DNA from: Actinomycetota bacterium
GTDB taxonomy: Bacteria > Actinomycetota > Acidimicrobiia > Acidimicrobiales > Microtrichaceae
Length of the DNA stretch: 17,858 bases
Assembly: GCA_005777415.1 (NCBI GenBank)
Contig: SXMI01000033.1
Location: forward strand, 1-17,858
Direction of reading: 5' to 3'
The notes below the pieces were generated by a model. The model was not told the origin of the DNA. It worked only from the letters and a program-made list of their open reading frames with translations, and ran no database searches. Numbering within the stretch: the first letter of the stretch is position 1; the number at the start of each line of letters is the position of its first letter. Below, piece by piece: positions 13,601 to 17,858 of the stretch. Made by a program: the position numbers and the translations under genes.

Positions 13601-14029
13601 TTACTCCTGGACGAGTTCGATGAGGGTGCCGAAGGCGCCCTTCGGGTGCACGAACGCCACCGTCGTCCCCCGGCTCCCGGGCCTCGGCGCCTGGTCGATC
13701 GGCGTCGCCCCGGCCGCCACCATGGCATCGAGCGCCGCCTGGCAGTCGTCCACCCGGTAGCCGACGTGGTGCAGACCCTCGCCCCGCTTCTCGATCGCCT
13801 TGGCGATCGGCGAATCCGGCCGGGTGGCCGCCGTCAGCTGGATGTAGGAGTCGGCCACCTTGACGAGCGCCTCCTCGACCCCGTCCGATTCGACCACCTC
13901 GCGGTGGGCGACGGTCGCACCGAACGCCCGCTGGTAGAAGTCCACCGCCGCGTCCAGATCACGCACGGCGATGGCCACGTGGTCGATCTCGGTCAGCAAT
14001 CCGGACGTGGCGTCCTCGTGCTCGCTCAC
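13601..14029 (-). CDS. mce: Methylmalonyl-CoA / ethylmalonyl-CoA epimerase
   Basis: 142 residues, VOC superfamily. Predicted metal ligands match the methylmalonyl-CoA epimerase set: His17 (I-D-H-V-A-I-A-V), Gln64 (Y-I-Q-L-T), His88 (G-L-H-H-V-G-Y) and Glu138 (L-I-E-L-V). The enzyme interconverts (2R) and (2S) methylmalonyl-CoA; in the ethylmalonyl-CoA pathway the same enzyme epimerises ethylmalonyl-CoA. That fits its position 69 bases downstream of ccr on the same strand. GTG 14029 is preceded by AGGAGG at a 6-base spacing. The length is normal for the family. No methylmalonyl- or ethylmalonyl-CoA mutase is present in the window. Confidence 0.88.
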   Translation of the reverse strand: MSEHEDATSGLLTEIDHVAIAVRDLDAAVDFYQRAFGATVAHREVVESDGVEEALVKVADSYIQLTAATRPDSPIAKAIEKRGEGLHHVGYRVDDCQAALDAMVAAGATPIDQAPRPGSRGTTVAFVHPKGAFGTLIELVQE

Positions 14030-14098
14030 TGCAGCCTCCTCGGCGTGGTCGTCGTGTTCGGTCGACCGGACGGGACGGCCGGCCGGTGTCTCGGTCGG

Positions 14099-15448
14099 TC
14101 AGAGTTCGCCGCGGGCGTGGCGCTCGTAGAGGGTGATGTCGGCGACACCGATCCGCTCACGCTTCTCCTGGTCGGTGATGCCCAGACCGGCCTCGGGGGC
14201 CAGGCACAGCACGCCGAGCTTGCCCTCGCCCTGGTTCTTGTGGGTCTTGAGGGCGGCCTCACCGGTCTGCTCGAGGGTGAACACCTCGCTCATGACCGGC
14301 TGGATGGCGCCGCGGTCGATCAACCGGTTCATCTCCCACGCCTCCTGGTAGTTGGCGAAGTGGCTCGAGATGATGCTCTTGAGCTTCATCCACAGGTGTC
14401 GGTTGTCGTACTCGATCATGTAGCCGGACGTGGCGGCGCAGGTCACGATCTTGCCGCCCTTCTTGGCGATGAACACCGAGGCTCCCATGGTGGAGCGCCC
14501 CGGGTGCTCGAAGACGATGTCCGGGTCCTCACCGACCAGCTCGCGCACCTTCTTGCCCAGACGGCGCCACTCGGACTCGTCCTGGGTGTGCTCGTCGGAC
14601 CAGAACTGGTAGCCCTCGGCCCGACGGTCGATGACGGCCTCACAGCCCATCGCCTGCAGCAGCTTCACCCGGCTCTCCGAGCTCACCACCCCGACGGGGA
14701 TGCCGCCGCCGTTCAGCACCAGCTGCGTGGCGTACGCGCCGATCCCGCCGGTCGCACCCCAGATGAACACGACGTCACCCTGCTTCATGCGAGCGGCGTG
14801 GTTGCCGACGAGCATGCGGTAGCTGGTCGAGGCACACAGGGCGTTGACGGCCGCCTCCTCCCAGGTCAGGTGCGACGGCTTGGGCATGAGCTGGTTCGCC
14901 TTCACGACCGCCAGATCGGCGAGACCACCGAAGTTCGTCTCGAACCCCCAGATCCGCTGGTTCGCAGCCAACATCGAGTCGTTGTGGGCCGAGGGGTCCT
15001 GGTCGTCGACGTGGTTGCAGTGGATCGTGACCCGGTCACCGGGCTTCCAGTTCCGCACGGCCGACCCGACGCGCACCACCACGCCGGAGCCGTCGGATCC
15101 CACGACGTGGTAGTCCTGCGCGTGGCGAGCACCCCAGACGGACTCGCGTCCCAGCCGGTCCAGGAACCCGAACGTCGACAGCGGCTCGAAGATCGACGTC
15201 CAGACGGTGTTGAAGTTGATGGCGCTGGCCATCATGGCCACGTAGACCTCGTCCGGGGCGATCTCCGGGGTCTGGATCTCGCCGACGTGGAGCGACTGGC
15301 GGGGGTCCTTGTCCTCGGAGGCCACGCCCTCCCACATGTCCTGCTCGGCCCGCAGCACGTGGGCGGCCCGGTAGGACTCCGGGATCGGGATGGCGGAGAG
15401 GTCGTCGCCGGACGCACCGGCCTGGATGGCTTCGAGGAAATCCTGCAT
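14099..15448 (-). CDS. ccr: Crotonyl-CoA carboxylase/reductase
   Basis: 449 residues, zinc-independent medium-chain dehydrogenase/reductase family. It performs NADPH-dependent reductive carboxylation of crotonyl-CoA to (2S)-ethylmalonyl-CoA, the key step of the ethylmalonyl-CoA pathway. The family-specific N-terminus (W-E-G-V, P-R-Q-S-L-H-V-G) and M-A-S-A-I-N-F-N-T-V-W-T-S-I-F-E-P block are present, as is the nucleotide loop G-A-T-G-G-I-G-A-Y-A at 231-240. The CO2-pocket residues known from the Kitasatospora enzyme (Asn81, Phe170, Glu171, His365) appear here as Asn80, Phe169, Glu170 and His363, so carboxylation and not only reduction is expected. ATG 15448 is preferred over TTG 15457 because a TAGCTT box ends 7 bases upstream. 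The antiporter gene ends 61 bases upstream on the same strand. Confidence 0.95.
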   Translation of the reverse strand: MQDFLEAIQAGASGDDLSAIPIPESYRAAHVLRAEQDMWEGVASEDKDPRQSLHVGEIQTPEIAPDEVYVAMMASAINFNTVWTSIFEPLSTFGFLDRLGRESVWGARHAQDYHVVGSDGSGVVVRVGSAVRNWKPGDRVTIHCNHVDDQDPSAHNDSMLAANQRIWGFETNFGGLADLAVVKANQLMPKPSHLTWEEAAVNALCASTSYRMLVGNHAARMKQGDVVFIWGATGGIGAYATQLVLNGGGIPVGVVSSESRVKLLQAMGCEAVIDRRAEGYQFWSDEHTQDESEWRRLGKKVRELVGEDPDIVFEHPGRSTMGASVFIAKKGGKIVTCAATSGYMIEYDNRHLWMKLKSIISSHFANYQEAWEMNRLIDRGAIQPVMSEVFTLEQTGEAALKTHKNQGEGKLGVLCLAPEAGLGITDQEKRERIGVADITLYERHARGEL

Positions 15449-15455
15449 GGGCGGC

Positions 15456-15493
15456 AAGCTACAGGGGCCTCGGTGGGTGGGGCCAGCTACAGG
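15456..15493 (-). promoter_or_regulatory. ccr promoter with duplicated AGCTACAGG element
   Basis: On the minus strand TAGCTT (15461-15456) is a TAnnnT -10 box 7 bases before ATG 15448, implying a leaderless message. The 9-mer AGCTACAGG (plus-strand orientation) covers it at 15457-15465 and recurs exactly at 15485-15493, 28 bases further upstream. This could be tandem promoters or a repeated activator/repressor site. Confidence 0.45.
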
Positions 15494-15509
15494 CGACGGT
15501 TCTTTCGTG

Positions 15510-16715
15510 TCATTGATGTCCTCTTATGGACGGGGCCGACCGACCAGCGCCCGGCCACCACGACGGGGGTCGGTCCCAGCGCACCAGCACCGAGGCGGTG
15601 GTCGTCACCAGCAGGACGTAGGCCGCGGTCAGCGGAGCCAGGTCCGGTTCCACGCCGGCGGCCACGCCGAGACCTGCGATCACGACCGAGAACTCGCCGC
15701 GAGCCACCAGCGCCGTCCCGGCCCTCCAGCGACCCGGTGGGCCACGACCGGCCCACCGTCCAGCCACCTCACCGGTCGCCAGCTTCGACACGACGCCCGC
15801 CAGCGCCAGGACGGCCGCCGGAACGAGCACCCCCGGCACCGCACCCAGGTCGATCTCGAGCGCGAAGAGGAAGAAGAAGAGTGCCGCAAACAGGTCGCGG
15901 AGCGGGCCGATCAGGTCGGCGGCCCGGTGCTGGACCGGACCCGACAGTCCGACTCCGACCAGGAACGCCCCGACGGCCGCCGACACGTCGGCCCGTTCGA
16001 CCAGCCCCGAGACCAGCAGGACGAGCCCCAGGATCGACAGGAGCAGGACCTCGTCGGAACCCGACCAGAGGAACCGACTGATGTGCTCGCCGTAGCGGTG
16101 GGCCACGACGATGACGGTGACCACGATCGCAGCGGCGACGGCGACATCGACCGCACCCTCGACCAGGCCCAGCCCCGACAGCGTCACCCCCAGTACGGGC
16201 AGGAAGACGATCATGGCGAGGTCCTCCAGCACGAGGACCCCCAGGATCAGCGAGGTCTCGCGGTTGCCGCGCCGGCCCAGGTCGTCGAGCAGCTTCGAGA
16301 CCACCCCCGAGGAGGAGATGTAGGTGACGCCGCCGAGCACGGCGCACGCCACCGGCGACCACCCCAGCACCAGGCCGAGCACCACGCCGGGCGTGGCGTT
16401 CAGCACCAGATCGAGCACGCCGGCCCGAGCGCTCCGGCGGAGCTCACCGGTCAGCTCCGCCGGCGTGAACTCCAGTCCGAGCATGAACAACAGGAGGAGC
16501 ACGCCGATCTCGGCGGCGACGTCCACGAAGTCCTGGGTGAGGGTCGACGCATCGGCACCCGACACACCCACCACCAGCCCGAGCAGCAGGTAGAGCGGGA
16601 CCGGCGACATCCGGAACCGCAGCGCGGTCCGTCCGAGGACGGCCAGCAGGACGACCAGGACCCCGAGCTGGACGAAGGCCTCGGCGGCCCCGCCGCCCGA
16701 GGCAGCGAGGATCAC
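15510..16715 (-). CDS. Cation:proton antiporter, KhtU/KefB-like (CPA2)
   Basis: 401 residues with about 12 membrane spans. Motifs of the CPA2 monovalent cation:H+ antiporters are present: L-G-L-E-F at 79-83, T-Y-I-S-S-S-G-V-V-S-K-L-L at 131-143, V-L-E-D-L-A at 162-167 with Glu164-Asp165 as ion-binding acids, then F-F-F-L-F-A-L-E-I-D-L and A-R-G-E-F-S-V-V-I-A. There is no cytosolic TrkA-N domain; the regulatory part is encoded separately by the preceding gene. The GTG start at 16715 overlaps that gene's stop as GTGA. The pair resembles KhtT-KhtU of Bacillus subtilis, which exports K+ in exchange for protons. Ion preference here is inferred from that pairing. The open frame continues upstream to 17051, but that extension is antisense-like and overlaps the regulator, so I rejected it. 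Confidence 0.88.
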   Translation of the reverse strand: MILAASGGGAAEAFVQLGVLVVLLAVLGRTALRFRMSPVPLYLLLGLVVGVSGADASTLTQDFVDVAAEIGVLLLLFMLGLEFTPAELTGELRRSARAGVLDLVLNATPGVVLGLVLGWSPVACAVLGGVTYISSSGVVSKLLDDLGRRGNRETSLILGVLVLEDLAMIVFLPVLGVTLSGLGLVEGAVDVAVAAAIVVTVIVVAHRYGEHISRFLWSGSDEVLLLSILGLVLLVSGLVERADVSAAVGAFLVGVGLSGPVQHRAADLIGPLRDLFAALFFFLFALEIDLGAVPGVLVPAAVLALAGVVSKLATGEVAGRWAGRGPPGRWRAGTALVARGEFSVVIAGLGVAAGVEPDLAPLTAAYVLLVTTTASVLVRWDRPPSWWPGAGRSAPSIRGHQ

Positions 16716-17194
16716 GAGCCGAGCAGCGAACGCAGCCGTTCGACGGCGTCGAGCGTGCCGACGGCCACGACCGTGGCGCCGCCGGGAAGGACCACCTCCG
16801 GTCCCGGGCCCGGAACGGCGTCGTCCCCCACCATGACCGCCGCGATGCTGGCGCCCGTGGCGGTCCGGATCGTCAACTCCCCGATCGTCCGGCCGGCCGA
16901 GGCAGACGCCGGGTCGACGGTGACCCAGTCGATCGCCAGGTCGTCGAGCCGGAGCAACGTGGACGCCGCGTCGTTGACGATCCGGTCGCCGCCCAGCAGG
17001 TCGACGAGCACATCGCTGTCGTGCTCGTCGAGCGGCACCACCGACCGGCACGCGTCCACGTCGTCGGCGTCGAAGAGCAGCAGGTCGCGCCGACCCGAAC
17101 GCGTCTGGATCACCCCGAGCCGCAGTCCGGTCCTGGTCGTGAACTCACGGCGCACCCCCACCCCGGGGAGCTCGGTCTCCTCGATGTCCGCCAC
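16712..17194 (-). CDS. Antiporter regulatory subunit, KhtT-like (RCK_C/TrkA-C domain)
   Basis: 160 residues from GTG 17194, preceded by AGGAGG at a 6-base spacing. The N-terminal half reads E-T-E-L-P-G-V-G-V-R-R-E-F, G-V-I-Q-T-R-S-G-R-R-D-L-L-L-F, the usual opening of KhtT-type subunits. Residues ~87-159 are an RCK_C domain (V-T-V-D-P-A-S-A-S-A-G-R-T-I-G-E-L, G-A-S-I-A-A-V-M, V-V-L-P-G-G-A-T-V-V-A-V-G). Such subunits gate the partner antiporter; the Bacillus protein responds to cyclic di-AMP and pH. Whether this one binds cyclic di-AMP cannot be told. It is the first gene of the minus-strand set khtT-khtU-ccr-mce and diverges from the thiolase gene. Confidence 0.85.
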   Translation of the reverse strand: MADIEETELPGVGVRREFTTRTGLRLGVIQTRSGRRDLLLFDADDVDACRSVVPLDEHDSDVLVDLLGGDRIVNDAASTLLRLDDLAIDWVTVDPASASAGRTIGELTIRTATGASIAAVMVGDDAVPGPGPEVVLPGGATVVAVGTLDAVERLRSLLGS

Positions 17195-17335
17195 CTGCGA
17201 CCTCCTGTGTCCACGAACCCGACGACCGACCGCAGCAACGATCCGATCGTCATGCCGACGCCCCCACGCTACGTTCCCCGGTCGACGCCGGGCGGCAGCC
17301 ACCTGACCGCTTCGACGCACGATCCGGGCGTCGCC

Positions 17336-17341
17336 TAGCCT
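17336..17341 (+). promoter_or_regulatory. Possible -10 box of the thiolase gene
   Basis: TAGCCT fits TAnnnT; TTCGAC at 17311-17316 could act as a -35 box at a 19-base spacing. The implied leader is about 55-60 bases and ends in GGGGAGG (17391-17397), an excellent ribosome binding site 7 bases before ATG 17405. Nothing else is apparent in the 210-base divergent region. Confidence 0.35.
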
Positions 17342-17404
17342 GACGGCGCTCGTCGAGTGGGGCAGGTGCCGACGGTCGGTGCAGCAGCCCGGGGAGGTAC
17401 ACCC

Positions 17405-17858
17405 ATGCCAGGTTCGGTGATTCTGCAGGGGGCTCGGACCCCGATCGGCAAGATGTCCGGCTCGCTCGCCGGGTTCAAGGGGTCGGACCTGGGTGGCTTC
17501 GCCATCGCCGGTGCGCTCGGCCGGGCCGGCGTGTCCCCCGAGGACGTCGACTACGTGTTCATGGGCCAGGTGCTGCTCGCCGGTGCCGGACAGATCCCCG
17601 CCCGTCAGGCCGCGGTCGCCGCCGGCATCCCCATGAACGTCCCGGCCACCACCGTCAACAAGGTGTGCCTGTCGGGCATCAACGCGATCATGCTCGCCGA
17701 CCTCATGATCCACGCCATGGTGACGATGAACCTGATGTCGACGGTGCCGCCGCCTCCCACGCCACTGACCGCCGAGACCGTGCTCAACGGCGATGGTCGG
17801 GCCACCGTGCGGGTGACGTTCGCTAGGAGTGCCAACGACACGGATGCCCTGGCTGCCA
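17405..17858 (+). CDS. Acetyl-CoA acetyltransferase (thiolase), partial, aberrant after residue ~102
   Basis: The first 102 residues are a standard type II thiolase: A-R-T-P-I-G-K-M-S-G-S-L, G-Q-V-L-L-A-G-A-G-Q-I-P-A-R-Q-A and N-K-V-C-L-S-G-I-N-A-I with nucleophile Cys88. The enzyme condenses two acetyl-CoA to acetoacetyl-CoA, the entry to the ethylmalonyl-CoA pathway, fitting the adjacent ccr and epimerase genes. After L-A-D-L-M-I (about base 17710) the expected continuation (A-G-E-x-x-x-V-V-A-G-G-M-E-S-M) is absent. An unrelated Pro/Thr-rich sequence follows, in frame and open with coding-like codons to the window end. The start is supported by GGGGAGG. Rearrangement, truncating insertion or an assembly chimera are all possible; the latter seems likely if this is a contig end. 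Confidence 0.8.
   Translation, partial: MPGSVILQGARTPIGKMSGSLAGFKGSDLGGFAIAGALGRAGVSPEDVDYVFMGQVLLAGAGQIPARQAAVAAGIPMNVPATTVNKVCLSGINAIMLADLMIHAMVTMNLMSTVPPPPTPLTAETVLNGDGRATVRVTFARSANDTDALAA

Noticed and set aside
13646..16081. 811-codon plus-strand open frame across epimerase, ccr and the antiporter
   Set aside because: It crosses three well-supported minus-strand genes and ends in Pro/Arg-rich nonsense; a GC-driven shadow.
15390..17306. 638-codon plus-strand open frame over the antiporter and its regulator
   Set aside because: Antisense of two recognisable genes; Gln/Asp/His/Arg-rich translation with no family features.
1..17858. CRISPR array, insertion sequence or integrase
   Set aside because: No regularly spaced repeats, transposase motifs or tyrosine/serine recombinase motifs were seen; only the helix-turn-helix remnant hints at mobility.

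Overview
The window is high-GC DNA with strong G/C bias at third codon positions, many GTG starts, and secreted lipoproteins with Gly/Ser/Thr-rich linkers behind an L-G-A-C lipobox. Together with a crotonyl-CoA carboxylase/reductase locus and several apparently leaderless genes, this suggests an actinobacterium, plausibly of the Acidimicrobiia (inference; no marker gene is present).

Left end (1-2460): the N-terminus of a 5'-3' exonuclease runs off the edge. Next comes an accessory segment: a frameshifted excisionase-like helix-turn-helix gene, an AbiEi/AbiEii type IV toxin-antitoxin operon with an ATGA overlap and a probable leaderless, autoregulated promoter, and a doubtful Cys-rich zinc-ribbon-like ORF.

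Middle (2500-9370): a serine-hydrolase (beta-lactamase-fold) lipoprotein, a ~720-base gene-poor stretch, two divergent uncharacterised lipoproteins, a 27-residue single-span membrane peptide coupled by a GTGA overlap to an unrecognised 305-residue protein, a small lipoprotein, and an APC-superfamily amino acid permease.

9420-13530: a TetR regulator diverges from a secreted protein of an uncharacterised family, with a palindrome and an inverted repeat in the shared control region. An SRPBCC protein and a cytosolic type I sulfatase follow as a one-base-overlap pair. Strong GC hairpins close these units.

Right end (13600-17858): the minus strand carries khtT-like regulatory subunit, khtU-like K+/H+ antiporter, crotonyl-CoA carboxylase/reductase and methylmalonyl/ethylmalonyl-CoA epimerase. 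A thiolase diverges from them. Thiolase, Ccr and epimerase are three steps of the ethylmalonyl-CoA pathway for acetyl-CoA assimilation, or of ethylmalonyl/methylmalonyl-CoA supply. The thiolase stops resembling its family abruptly after about residue 102 although the frame stays open to the window end, which suggests a rearrangement or an assembly chimera.

I see no CRISPR array, tRNA, rRNA or recognisable transposase. No clearly new multi-gene system is evident. The best leads are the AbiE neighbourhood, the coupled 27-residue membrane peptide, the duplicated promoter motif before ccr, and the thiolase break.
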